Origin: Gracilaria domingensis
Lineage: Eukaryota > Rhodophyta > Florideophyceae > Gracilariales > Gracilariaceae
Length of the DNA: 64,000 bases
NCBI GenBank assembly: GCA_022539475.1
Contig: VCMS01000031.1
Span: 186,001 to 250,000 of the forward strand
Reading direction: 5' to 3'
The notes beneath the pieces were generated by a model. It did not search any database, was not told the DNA's origin, and saw nothing but the letters and a program-made list of their open reading frames with translations. This document shows positions 1-10,984 of this stretch, one piece after another. Position numbers and translations under genes: made by a program. Positions within the stretch are counted from its first letter, which is position 1. Each line of letters opens with the position of its first letter.

Positions 1-700
1 GGGGGCGACTTGGGACATGTGCTTTTGTGAATTATGTAGGTACATATATTAGGACAATGTTCGTGATAAGACATATTATGTGTCTCTTGGGTTTAGCTCT
101 CAGAGCGATCTTTATGTTTGGGAAGTGTGGGTGACACAGAGCAAGCATACGCTCTTGAAGCTCTGGTGAACGCAAGGCATTGCTTTGCGCGTTCAGTGCG
201 TTCCAGAAGAACGTCACTGCTTCTAGGGTGGGTGGTGAGGGTGCTTAAAAACTACGAACAGAAGCAAAGCTAGTCACAAGAAGGAAATGACTTCATGGTA
301 GTGGTAGTGGTGTTGAAGATGGATGCAGGAAAGATCAGAGACATAAATATGGTTGCCATCGCCGGCGGCGACATCATCGCTCTTCCCGCCAAAAACTTCC
401 GCTTTAAATAAATCAACTTCCCGGTTCCCGGAAATACTATTGCAGTTTAGCTAGTGTGGACTGGAATGAGAAGTTGTTGATTAGCAATACGTGACATCCA
501 CTGTTGAGAAGGTCACACGATTGCGTCCTGGGTTTTGGTGGGTTTACCATGACGCTTATAAAGCTAAAGTCTGGCGTTTTGAGTCAGAAAACAAAAGAGC
601 TCAACAAAACAGCTCCTAACTACTAGATACACGAAGTAGATGGTCCTTAGTATCAGAAGAAGAAAGTTCTTACTGGAAGCTCGCAGACATTATTCAACTT
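1..700. other. No supported gene
   Basis: Mixed-composition DNA with only short open frames. A 61-residue frame on the minus strand at 32-217 has no ATG and no recognisable motif. I see no repeat or RNA gene here. Confidence 0.4.
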
Positions 701-759
701 ACGCTCTTTTCGGTCACCAAATCGCTGAACTATGACCGTTTTATTTCGTGGCCAAGAGC

Positions 760-2190
760 GCAAAACGAAATTATACACGATCCCTCGTACGTCTCTCTCC
801 CGGAGCCCTCCCTTTTTCAATCAATCGGCCCGGGAAGACACCTGTCTGGGATATACTTGGATATTGCGAATATGTTTCACGACGTCGTCCTACCGACATG
901 TGTCTCAAAGCTGTTCCCTCTGCCCAAAGCACGTGCGGAAGGTCTCCCAGCATCTTTTCTCACTAAGATTTCCTCTCAGCTCAATACAAACATATCTCGG
1001 CACATGATGCTTCGACCCTGCCAGGCTTCAATGTCTATGGGGTTTAAATGGTCGGTATATATTAGTCACACATTCGCGTCCAAACTGCTTCAGAAGTCGT
1101 TTTAAATCTTCTGACAATCGCGATTTGCGCCGCAAACTGCACAGTGCTTGGTTCCCATTTGCCGCGAGAATTCTCCGTTCTCCTTTGCACAGCACACACT
1201 TCTGCTACACATCATCGACGATATCGCAATTGTTGTCGAGTGCTGGCCTGATGAATCACTCCTGTGCCTCTACAGAATTATCAGGACCATATTCCGCTCC
1301 ACAAATCTCCCAGTTAAACTCAGCAAATCCTGTTCCTTTAACAAAGTCGTCAAGAAAAACTTACCGTTTATCGGATGCACTTGGGACCTCTGGAACGGTT
1401 TCATTTTCCCAAACGTTCAAAAACTCACATTTTTGAGACCCTATTTAGACTCTTTGCTTCCCTCTAGCGGCATTGGACGGATAGATTGACAATCGCTGCT
1501 TGGCATGCTCATCTGGCCAGCACTTCTGAATCGACCACTACTCTCATGTCTCAAGGACGTTTTTAGACTTCTCCGCCAACCAGAAGACGGGCCAATTATA
1601 ATCTTCAGACACGCAAAACGAGAAGTTGCAATGCTCGCGAACGTTTTACTTATGGCACGCATCAACATCAATCTTCCAGTCTCCTTACTGGTTCTCTCTT
1701 TTGACGCATTGCCATTGCTGGAGCAGTTGTCTCTGCAAAAGTTAACGTTAAGGTTGCAAGCACTCTATGAAATCTCTCCCAAAAATTGCGACACGCAGGT
1801 CCCGAACATCAAGAATACAGAAATCGGGAGAACCAGGTGCAGCAATTGTACATATCTATGGAGTAGAAAACCGAAATCGTTCACAAATGGAAAAAGCCAT
1901 AACATATTAACTTTCTAGAGCCCGCTACAGCTGCACATTCTCTAAACTGGCTCATAACTCATGAGTTCCGTCACTGCAAAGTTGTTCTCTTTACTGACTC
2001 GCTTGTGACATCCCGAAAGCGCGCTTTTTGTCTTTTCCAATTTTCTTACGGTTCCGCCAATTTGCCGCTCTATCTAGCTCTTCAAACAGTTATGCGGCTC
2101 TTCTACACATTCCAACGACGCTTAATGCTGCGGATACACCTTCAAGACCTGAACCGCAACGTGACCTTCTGGGTCACTGTAGAGCACCGT
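760..2190 (+). mobile_element. Decayed reverse transcriptase/RNase H fossil (LTR-retroelement kin, DIRS- or Ty3-like)
   Basis: Pieces in several plus-strand frames carry, in order, a reverse-transcriptase-like stretch with an IIDDIAIV box and a downstream GCTWDLW motif near 1200-1400, an RNase H-like stretch with HEFRHCKVVLFTDS near 1960-2000, and a closing LNAADTPSR motif near 2130. This order and the LNxADxxSR-type ending are known from retroelements of the DIRS and Ty3 kind. Terminal repeats, gag and integrase or recombinase were not found. The copy is old and clearly broken, with at least four breaks. The exact family is uncertain. Confidence 0.6.
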
Positions 2191-2794
2191 CATCAATGGC
2201 CGACGGATACGGGAACGGGAACAGCACATATCGTCTAGACTGTACTGAGCGTCTTGAGTTCTGCTCAATTCGCATGGTGACCAGGCATGGCCGTCTGCAC
2301 CTCCCTCGCGTTTTCCCAAACAATAAAGATCTCACGCTCCAAGCGTGAACTAGGCAAACAATAAAAGTTGTATATGCAAAGTGTAATGCGTTCTTGAGGG
2401 TAGTTCCGTACACGTGAAATCCTTTAAAACATTTTCAACTTCGTTGCACGGATTAAATAGCAGATGAGGATTTACAATAAAAGTTTAACTTCCAGTTTAA
2501 TCCTATTGTACCTCCACAAACATTGGTAGAACTTTGTCCCGGACGATTGAATTTTTGTTCACGATTCGTTGGTTTTTCTTCGGGTAGTTTTACGGTCTTC
2601 CTTACACGAAAAGAGCGTTTATGAACAATATTGGATTTATTTCTTCTACTGTGTGCCATAACTATCAAATTTTTCATGCCCATCTCACCATATCTACAGA
2701 AAGACACCCAGCGCTTTTTATAAAAAGTGGCGAACTGTGACGGCATTATTATAGTTTTATTGCAAACTGGTAAGGGTATCGAAAGCATATTGCA
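2191..2794. other. No supported gene
   Basis: A minus-strand open frame (2453-2788) lacks any recognisable motif and runs through increasingly AT-rich DNA. Nothing else can be supported. Confidence 0.4.
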
Positions 2795-3006
2795 AATCGC
2801 AGGGGATTCTATTGCAATATGTATTGCTAAAACAGAGCAATACTCTGATTGAATTGATTATTGCGTTCTAGGGGCAATATTTTGCAATTATATTGCTTGC
2901 AGCCTTGGCTACAATATGAATTGCAATAATCAAGTATTTTGCAATATGGAATATTTATTGTATATTGCAATATATTGCAATAGCAATATATTGGACGACA
3001 GCCCTG
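2795..3006 (-). mobile_element. hAT-like element end, inverted relative to its neighbour
   Basis: The reverse complement begins CAGGGCTGTCGTCCAATATA and continues with dense TTGCAATA motifs. It aligns closely with the left end of the complete element that begins at 3154 (CAGGGGTGTC, then the same ATATTGCTATTGCAAT pattern). It is therefore an end of a second copy in opposite orientation. No matching second end with an 8-bp duplication of GTGTCAAG was found, so this copy is a fragment or its partner end is outside what I can recognise. Confidence 0.6.
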
Positions 3007-3145
3007 GTGTCAAGTCGTCCAGAAGCGTACTACGGCAAGATGCTGAGGCGCATACAAAAAGAAAGAAACAAAGTCTTCAAATTTGGATGTTTATTTGTTC
3101 AAGTCCCTTTCCTTCCAGATGCCCAGTACTAAAAAGTTTAGTTCA

Positions 3146-3153
3146 GTCGGTAC
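3146..3153. repeat. Left target-site duplication of the hAT element
   Basis: GTCGGTAC, identical to 4487-4494 on the other side of the element. Confidence 0.85.
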
Positions 3154-4486
3154 CAGGGGTGTCTTACAATATATTGCTATTGCAATTTATTGCAATATGC
3201 AATAAATATTACAAATTGCAGAGTGCTTGAGTATTGCAATTTATATTGCACTTTTCTTCTTTATTGCAGTCGATATTGCGAAGCGTCTACCTTACTGCAA
3301 TTGCGATTGTTGTGTGTACAGTGTCATGAAACCCACGACAACCAAAGTACGATCTGAAAGGATCTGACGATGTCGCATGCACAACTACAGGTGTACCTCC
3401 GACAGGATCGTACCTCCTCTAAATGTAGAAGCAAAATTGCTGTACATATACCTTCATCGCAGTTGTGTTGCAACATTGCTGTTGCATGGTGAAATACTAA
3501 TTTACATAGCTTTTCTACGAGGAATATCAGTAAAAATTAAGTTGCGTACTTTTTTGCTGTCGTAATTCGAACGATGCAGTCTCTATTTCTACAAAGCATC
3601 GATTCAATAACAATTTATGTGACTAAGTAAATTAAAAGTTTATTCACCTATTAAGTATATGTAAATGAACATATGAAGTAACTGAATAGTTGTGCAGTTC
3701 CTCGATCTGCCACCTGAACTTTTTCCCCTCTCACAACACGATGCCCACACCACCTCCCCTGTCGAGAAGAAAGGCATTTAAATCAGACGTTTACTCGCTT
3801 TGAAGAAAGCGAGGAGGAAACGCTCCCGCCATAAAATGAAATAGTAAATATCAGTAAACTGTGCAGTTGAAATGGTTACTGCATTTCATGCTTTATTTCT
3901 GTTCTGAGTACTCACCTAATGTGTCGCATAGGAAAGTTAAGAGTTACTAACAAACTGCAGAAGTAGTCTGCAAATGCGTAGATACGTTACAATATCATAA
4001 TTAAATTCTATTTTGCAATTACCGAGCAACAGCTTTGACTATCTATTGGAAGCGATTGGCTGTTACCTGTAAAAACTGCATATCCAAAACTTTGAACGAA
4101 ATAAAGGAATTTTTGCGATGGAAGTTTTCAATTCCGTCGGAGCGTATTCAGTGTGACCGGGATACGTTAGATGACGTGCAATATAAACTCTCTACAATTT
4201 TTTTTCGATGTCAATAGCCAAAAACTCTCTCAAACTACCTATCATCTTGGCGTTTTAACTGCTGTTTTATACTTATTGCGTGAAATATCAATGCTTACTT
4301 AAGAGAAACGAGCCGTATGGTACGCGTATTGCTATTCTATTGTTCGTTGCAGTGAATATTGGAAACGTACTGCAAAATAAAAGAATTTGTATTGCAATAC
4401 ATATTGCAGAAGAGATGAAATATTTTATTGTATTGTTTATTGCGTTTTATGAGCAATAAATTGCAATTATATTGTGGACATCCCTG
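3154..4486. mobile_element. Non-autonomous hAT-type transposon, complete
   Basis: The element starts CAGGGGTGTC and ends GACATCCCTG, so its terminal inverted repeats share the CAGGGxTGTC form typical of hAT elements. It is flanked by a perfect 8-bp direct duplication, GTCGGTAC, at 3146-3153 and 4487-4494; the 8-bp length is the hAT hallmark. Both ends carry subterminal clusters of TTGCAAT/ATTGCAA. The interior of about 1.3 kb has only short frames (3377-3565, 4035-4217) with no transposase motif, so the copy must depend on a transposase elsewhere. The perfect target duplication suggests a fairly recent insertion. It lies about 20 bases from the 3' end of the secreted-protein gene that follows. 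Confidence 0.85.
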
Positions 4487-4494
4487 GTCGGTAC
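4487..4494. repeat. Right target-site duplication of the hAT element
   Basis: GTCGGTAC, identical to 3146-3153. Confidence 0.85.
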
Positions 4495-4512
4495 GGAGCT
4501 CGATCCAGAACA

Positions 4513-5349
4513 TTAACGGCGAACTGGTGAGAGTTCTGTGTCAAGCAAGTTGTTGTTAATATTCTCCTTCTCCACTGTAATCGTCTCTCGGTCGCGAACG
4601 TCGCCGTTCTGATCAGCCACGATAAGCTCAGAATTTCTCTTAGCAACGTTAAAGATCTCACCTGAGCTCAAAGTCATCTGGTTGAAGTACACGTAGCCAA
4701 ACACTGTTATTGTCTCGCGATATCCCTCGGATCTACCTTCAATCTCGACACTGAAGTCTGCCGACAAAGTGGAAGTCGACTCAGAAGCCAGAATGGCACT
4801 GGCCCGGTCACGGAAGTCTCGGAACTCAGCATCGTCCAGAGTTTCTCGAGTGATCTGATCATCAGTGTACCCATAGTTAGCTGCAGCCTGGAAGAAGGAG
4901 AAGTATCCACCACCAGCTCTCGCCTGAAGGCTCTCTTTCTCACGCCTGTAAAAATCCTGAAACGATTGAGAGTAGTTGCTAAGAAGCCTTTCCGTTTCAT
5001 CTTCGATATCACTTGCGAGCTTTCCTTCAAATGACACAGAGCCGTTCATGATGGCCCGCACAACAATTGATGTACTTCTTGGCAGAGTAAAGCCAGTAAC
5101 CACACCAGTTGTCTGGACGTATCCAAGTCTAGACCTCTGAATCCCAGCTGCGTGGTCAATACTTGGGGCGATCTGTTTATCCAAAGCGTACTTCAGGTCA
5201 TCATTCGATGAGTAAATTCCCGCTTTACCGTAGATGATGTCATGAACTATGTTTTCGGCCGGAGAGACCATGGGAGAGGCACAGGCAACGGACAAGAACA
5301 GGGCGCTTGCTAGAGGCAGAAACTTTGGAATATGCGTGTTAGCGGTCAT
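4513..5349 (-). CDS. Secreted protein, unrecognised family (paralog A)
   Basis: A 278-residue protein read from the ATG at 5349, which has a good context (AAAATGACC). The open frame extends a further 30 codons upstream without another ATG. The first 25-30 residues look like a signal peptide (LPLASALFLSVACASP), so the product is probably secreted. It is a clear paralog of the divergent gene at 6778-7662. Shared positions include FEG followed by DIE, DFxRxEKxSLQxRAG, FFQAAAN, GY, and near the C-terminus ADQxGxxxD. I do not recognise the family and assign no function. The two genes are head to head with a 1.4-kb gap. No frame damage is visible. A hAT element ends about 25 bases beyond the stop codon. 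Confidence 0.8.
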   Translation of the reverse strand: MTANTHIPKFLPLASALFLSVACASPMVSPAENIVHDIIYGKAGIYSSNDDLKYALDKQIAPSIDHAAGIQRSRLGYVQTTGVVTGFTLPRSTSIVVRAIMNGSVSFEGKLASDIEDETERLLSNYSQSFQDFYRREKESLQARAGGGYFSFFQAAANYGYTDDQITRETLDDAEFRDFRDRASAILASESTSTLSADFSVEIEGRSEGYRETITVFGYVYFNQMTLSSGEIFNVAKRNSELIVADQNGDVRDRETITVEKENINNNLLDTELSPVRR

Positions 5350-6777
5350 TTTGGAACGGACTGTTCTGGATAACTGATCGTGGTCTGTCGATAAGTTGTT
5401 AATGTTCTCTGAAGTTGTTGAGGTTTGTGAGTGAACCAACTTGAATCGTTAGACGGATTCTGGGGTATTTATACAGTTGATTACTATAGAAGCTTAAAGA
5501 AGGAAGAAAACAGCTGAATAGATTGTTCTCTATGGTGTTCCCAACGCAGACATCATCACGTACAACTCTAGATTGGTAATAAAATGACGTAGACATTAAA
5601 TGGTTTGATAGATACCGAGCAGCTTCGGCAACGAAAATGGTTTCGTCATTGTTAGGTCCTTCTTGCACACTTGTAACGTTTCGAGGACATCAAAAGCTGC
5701 TGGAGCATGCGTAGAATCTGTCTACTGTTGGCACTAACGTGAAGCAGTCCCTCTCAAAGTACGCAGTTTCCATGATAGTGAGGACAACTGCTGGAAGCTC
5801 GAGCGCTGCCCTGGCATTTGACATTGCTATTGGGTGCAAAGCTACAGTACTCGCACACGTTCCCGACCACAACGTGGCAGGTATCTCGGAAGCATTCTTC
5901 GTCACCCAAATTAATTGATATTTTCATTGTCACGTATGCTATAGAAGAAAAGTATCCTACTCGTCAATTTTTGAACGTTACGTACCACCTGAGAGGAGCT
6001 TTGCTGTCACTGCTAACGCACAAATGCGAGACGCTGTGGAGGAGGAGGTAGCCCCAGGTGAGTCCTGTGGACACATCTTGTCCCAAACTTGCTCCAAAAA
6101 ATACATCTCCAAACGCGTAGCTTTGTTATTCTTCCCATAATACGTGGTGAGCAGCAACTGTGGCCAACAGTGTCACATTGATGGACCGAATTATACTACG
6201 TCCCGCAGAATACTAATCCGTTGGGACCGCCGATCAATATGGTATCATGTTTCAATTTTACAGCTGAATGGCTTCATTAATGGACGATTCCCAAACAAGA
6301 AGACGATAAGGTGCAGATAACATACTCTTATGAAGTCCAACAAGACCATTGGATGCGTCTATTTTCTCTATTTTAATGCGTGTTCTTCATTGTACAACGA
6401 ATTCTTTCTGAACGAAGTCTCGTTGTCTCTTAACGTTGATCAACTTGTTGGCATGCCAGCTTGACTTCTGATATACATCTAAAGAAGCAACACGAAGTTG
6501 CCCTCGTCTGAGCGACACCAAATTTCCTTCGCAGGCTGTGATAGTTAAATCCTTCATTACATGCATCAAGATGTAAGTGCGAAAAGAGTCCTCCTGTGCC
6601 CAAGCAAGAACAAAACGGTCTGAAGCCTCCTTGAACTCGTATTTTTGCACACTGTCTTGTGCTTGTACTTCTCGTTCCAAAACAACTCACATTGCCAACC
6701 CATACTCTATCCTCGTTTCCCGGAGATACCTGTAGACATTTTTTGTTCCTGTTCGAACATTCACGTCTGTCGCAAAA
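5350..6777. other. Divergent intergenic region between the two secreted paralogs
   Basis: This 1.4-kb region should contain both promoters. Short minus-strand frames at 5690-5905 and 6387-6690 have protein-like composition but no ATG-defined gene, no homologous motif and no partner frame, so I do not call them genes. They could be remnants of a third family member. Confidence 0.4.
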
Positions 6778-7662
6778 ATGGTAAAGATCTTTTCGAGAGT
6801 CCTGGCCTTCGTGGCCATTCCAGTTTTTATGTCTTCTGTTCTTTCCGCGGCTTCGTTGTCTGCCGAAGATCTTACCGAGTTCCTCGAAGAAGGCTATGAA
6901 CTTGAATCCACTCCACAGGAAGAATTGTTCCCAACAATCACAGAAGAACCGGCCACAACTCCCACAGCAATACCGCCAACTGATGTGCCTAACCCGACAA
7001 TTGCATCTAGTTCATCCCAAGCTGCAAACATCTCAAGGTCCAGACTAGCTTTCTCTCAGGTTTCAGAAGTCTCCACGTCTGTTAGGCTGCCGCGGAGTAG
7101 AAGCCTCAACATTACAGTCACCTTGTCCGGATCTATAAACTTCGAGGGCATGTTCGCTGAGGATATCGAAACGGTTATCGAGGAAATTGTGGCAAATTCG
7201 TCGAGTCGCCTGAGGGACTTTTTCCGCTACGAAAAGAAGTCGCTCCAAGAAAGGGCTGGCGATAGATATTTCTTCTTCTTCCAGGCTGCCGCGAACTTTG
7301 GATACGCGAACAGTCCAAACACGAGAAGATTGCTTCATTCGAGAGAGTTCGAACACTTTACGAATCAGAGCGCTTTGACGCTCTCTTCATTTCGTGAGCA
7401 TGTTCTAAAGGGAAATTACATGGTTCCTCTTGAACTCGCGTCAACGGGCCAAGCTAGACTTGTTTCGCTTAACTCCTATTTGTACCTCTCGAAAGTGACA
7501 CTGACATCAGGCAAAGAACTCACCGTGATTACGAATTCTTCTCAACTGGTAATCGCTGACCAGCATGGAAATATATATGATGATACCCATGGTGTGGAGC
7601 TAAGATACGCTACTGACCTGGTTTCTAGCGGGGCATATGAAAACGAGGTCGACACTCTTTGA
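6778..7662 (+). CDS. Secreted protein, unrecognised family (paralog B)
   Basis: A 294-residue protein with a clear N-terminal signal peptide (FSRVLAFVAIPVFMSSVLSA), starting at an ATG in the context AAAATGG. A Pro/Thr-rich spacer (residues about 50-75, with TEEPATTPTAIPPTDVP) follows, then the conserved core shared with 4513-5349. That core has SRSRLAFSQ-type and LPRSRS motifs, INFEG, DIE, a basic-acidic helix ending in EKKSLQERAG, FFFFQAAANFGY, and LVIADQHGN near the C-terminus. The spacer is absent from paralog A. Several Asn-X-Ser/Thr sites fit a secreted glycoprotein. It is convergent with the third secreted gene (7958-9451). Function unknown. Confidence 0.82.
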   Translation: MVKIFSRVLAFVAIPVFMSSVLSAASLSAEDLTEFLEEGYELESTPQEELFPTITEEPATTPTAIPPTDVPNPTIASSSSQAANISRSRLAFSQVSEVSTSVRLPRSRSLNITVTLSGSINFEGMFAEDIETVIEEIVANSSSRLRDFFRYEKKSLQERAGDRYFFFFQAAANFGYANSPNTRRLLHSREFEHFTNQSALTLSSFREHVLKGNYMVPLELASTGQARLVSLNSYLYLSKVTLTSGKELTVITNSSQLVIADQHGNIYDDTHGVELRYATDLVSSGAYENEVDTL

Positions 7663-7957
7663 GGCCCCATTATCACCCCGGAGTGTTTCTTCACGTGCCG
7701 AAGGTGATGCCGGCTGATGTTCATAGTGTTCATGAACATATTTTCTGAGAGTAGCTCACATGAACGCCCTTGCTTATTTCTAGAAGACCTCCGAAATGAA
7801 CCATATCGTCAAATATCTGTTACCTATTGTGCATGTAAAAGAATAAGAAGGGATGTTACTCCACATTGTGCAACGATCTGAATTCGCTTGATCGAAATAC
7901 CATAACTAACACAACGTCTCTTCTATAAGTCAATACGGAACGATCGCATGCCTTTAG

Positions 7958-9451
7958 TTAAGCAGGACAAACTTGCGTTATGGCACAAACAGTCGTCAAC
8001 TCAGTCTCAAACAACCTTGAGTCCAATGCTTTATGCTCCACGAGCATACCGTTCTCATGCACGTGGTACTGGAGATCTTTCCCCTTCACATACGCCCTTC
8101 CTTGAAGTGCGTGACATTGATCACAGCTACCACGCGAGGAACTAGAATACGGGAGTGGAGCAAATGGAGGATTTCTGTACTGCAAAGAAGCTTCCAATCC
8201 AAGTGTAGTTGAAAACTTTCCGGTTAATTTCGTTCCACCCAACCGAGCCTCAACGATGATACCGGGACGAGCTCCAAAGAAGCCGTTCATGGCTACATGT
8301 TGTTCGAAAACGCTGTCAAAGTCAATATCGAAGGTTCCATAGCTGACGAGGTCTGGTGGAAGCAGGCTTTCAGCATCCATCGTTCGTGAAGAGAAGCTCG
8401 CGGTGACAGCTTGAACGTTTTCATGAGTGGCTCTTACATAGGCGTCTACTCCTGACTCAATCTGTATCTCTTGAAGAACATCCACGACAGAAAAGGCGTT
8501 CACTGTGAATCTTCCGAAGAATAAGAAACGATCCGAATAGTAAAAGCTTGGTATTGCTCTCCGGTAAATCTCCCTTTCTTCCGTTGCTCTATATGAGCTC
8601 TTAGCGATCAGTCTCGAGGATATGTCGGCTTTCAATGTCTGACTCCATCCAACCTCCAATTGAAAAATCCGGGTGATTCTAAAATTGTCAAATGAACCTT
8701 CCAAGAAGCCAGAAGCTGTGATGTTCGAGCCTGGAAGAATGGCGACATTCGAAAAGGTGTCTGGGTTATTAAAGTCAGGTTAAAAGACGTCGTCTGGAGA
8801 TATGAGGGCAACGTCATTCATCATTCGAGAGGTGGAATGATACAGCGGACTGTCGTCGAACAAAATTTTTTTCTGCGTGTGACGTGTTAGAGGCGAATTA
8901 ATGAAAGAGATGCGAACCGAGGGGACGACGAGAGAGCCTTGTATGGCAGTCATATGCATTTGCAATGTCCGAGGTGATTCCTGCACGGTAGAGTTATTTA
9001 TCCTGTAGAACAAAATGGGATCATCGCCATCAATACCAGCAAGGGAAGGAACGCGATCACAAAGTGTTTCCCAGTGTTCAGAGTCAATCACAAAGGCCGC
9101 ACCTGATTTGTAATCTGATGAGTCTATATTGCTCCCCGCAAGCTCTACGAGGACGTCATGAGTACTTCCGTGGCGGGCACAGGATATCATCCGGACGTTG
9201 TCATCTTCTAGCTCTTCCCAAAACAGTGTATCCATTTTCAAGTCTGCTTCGAAGCTCATGGTTCGTCCGGGACGCGATTCTAGATTTGAAGAATGTACAT
9301 CGGAGACAATTGGTTCGGACGCATGAGTAAAACCTCGGAGAACCCGTATCTCTTCGCCATGAAGCGCGGTGCCTTTGTGAAGGTGCGTGAAAGCGTCGGC
9401 CCACGCCAAAAGAAAGAGAACTGAGATCCAGTGTCTGTGTTTGGAAAACAT
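7958..9451 (-). pseudogene. Secreted protein with one in-frame stop
   Basis: Reading from the ATG at 9451 (context AAAAATG) gives a signal peptide (FSKHRHWISVLFLLAWADAF) and about 220 residues to a TAA at 8780-8782. The same frame then stays open for another 274 codons to 7958, with no change in composition. I read this as one gene of about 497 codons broken by a single stop. Read-through, a short unseen intron or a sequence error are alternatives. The C-terminal part contains alternating hydrophobic strands, a CDQC pair and NxS/T sites, suggesting an extracellular beta-rich protein. It is not visibly homologous to the two neighbouring secreted paralogs. No function assigned. Confidence 0.6.
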
Positions 9452-10984
9452 TTTTCGTAGAAACGACGGAATGAAGCACAAGTATAGAACGTCGAGACTA
9501 TACATCACTTCTTTCTGAATGATTTGGAGGCGGGCCCACGTTTGTGACTTATGTATCGCTGATGAATTGGAAGACAAATTACCTACAGTTTGTTGTAAAG
9601 CTATTAGTATGACTGGAGTTGAAACGGGAAGTAATCTGTTTGTCACTGCTTGTTTTTGTCGACCTGTCCATGTTGGACGGCACTCAAGTTGTTGCCGGGG
9701 ACACGGAAACCGCAACAGCGGAACAAGAAGAAGCTTGTTGGCGAAGAGCGTGATGGCATCCTGCGTGGCGGACAGCAGATCAACATTGTTTCAAAAGTGG
9801 CAGTTGCGTGCGTTACTTTTCAAAAACTTGTCAAATTACTCTTTTTCTAAATAATTTAAACGAAAAATATTGTTAGTTGAGGCCCACGTTGCCAGGGAGA
9901 CACGGGAAAGAAGAAAACACGGTATGATCTACAAAAGCTTTGCTACAATGGCGTTCGCTTTGTATAGTTTACTCAAATTGTAAAACAAAATACACATGAT
10001 GTTTTCTTGCAAGTATGCCATTCGTGCATTACAAGGAGTTCACATACGCAAGCCTAAGTCTATTAAATTTCAATTAACTTCCACACAAACAATATATTCC
10101 TTTCTGCAGTAGTCATCATCTGGAGTATTTAGATTAACATAGAAGACTTTCGAGAGATCTGGAAACGTAAGAATGTGGCTTTTGAGAACATGATACTCAA
10201 CATTAAATGAGAAACGAATAATGCAGGAAGCTGCGGGAAATGCGTCAAATTCAGCAAAAAGAGGTATATAGCACGTAGAAAGTTTTATTTTACGATATAT
10301 GAGATAATCAGAATACCCGCTGTAAAGGGTAAAAACCTCTGTTAAGAGCGGTACCCGGAAGCCTTTTGGAGTGCATAATAGAGGGTTTACGCAAACCGCA
10401 TTTCTCGTGAAAAAAATCGTAGACACAAACGACACGTATGTCACGAGATGTCTGAGTGCTGCGAATAATTCTGACTCTTACGCTAGCCAAATTCTCGTAT
10501 CGTCGTTCGCTCGTTCCCAGTGATTTCGGGAGCAAGCTCACTCCTCTTCTACGCCGACGCCTTCAAGAGTCGAGCGCCCTCTGCGTTGTGCTTCGGCTGG
10601 ATGCAGCGTTTGTAGTACGTCAAGCGCGGCTGGTTTTTGTAACGTAGCGTTCACACTACGTCAGCGCGCATCTGTCCTCGGCTTTATGAACGCAACCTGA
10701 AAGCTTGAGTCGCATTGCGGACTTCATGTCTCCCGGAGTACGCTCAGAATAGCGTGTTGGTTACACTTGCGAACATTCTACGCATGTCTGTCTTGAAAGT
10801 GTTTGCAGACCACACCTCCGTAGAAACCTGCTACTCAATGTGCGCCATGGTCCAACAGAAGGAATATGCCATTGGTATTGCTCGCCGTCGTTATCGTCAC
10901 CGACGTTTCTTGTTGGCTTTAGCGGTGAGCTACAGTCGAACTCGATCAGAGCACAGAAACCGGTGCCGCTATTGACGCCTTGAC
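9452..10984. other. No supported gene
   Basis: A minus-strand frame at 10070-10444 (124 codons) has plausible protein composition but no ATG and no recognised motif. From about 10450 the GC content rises sharply, leading into the next island. A degraded extension of the site-2 protease may lie near 10840-10920, but I cannot show it. Confidence 0.35.

Noticed and set aside
2800-3006. A 207-bp miniature hAT element starting CAGGGGATTC
   Set aside because: The flanks (GCAAATCG and GTGTCAAG) do not match as a target duplication.
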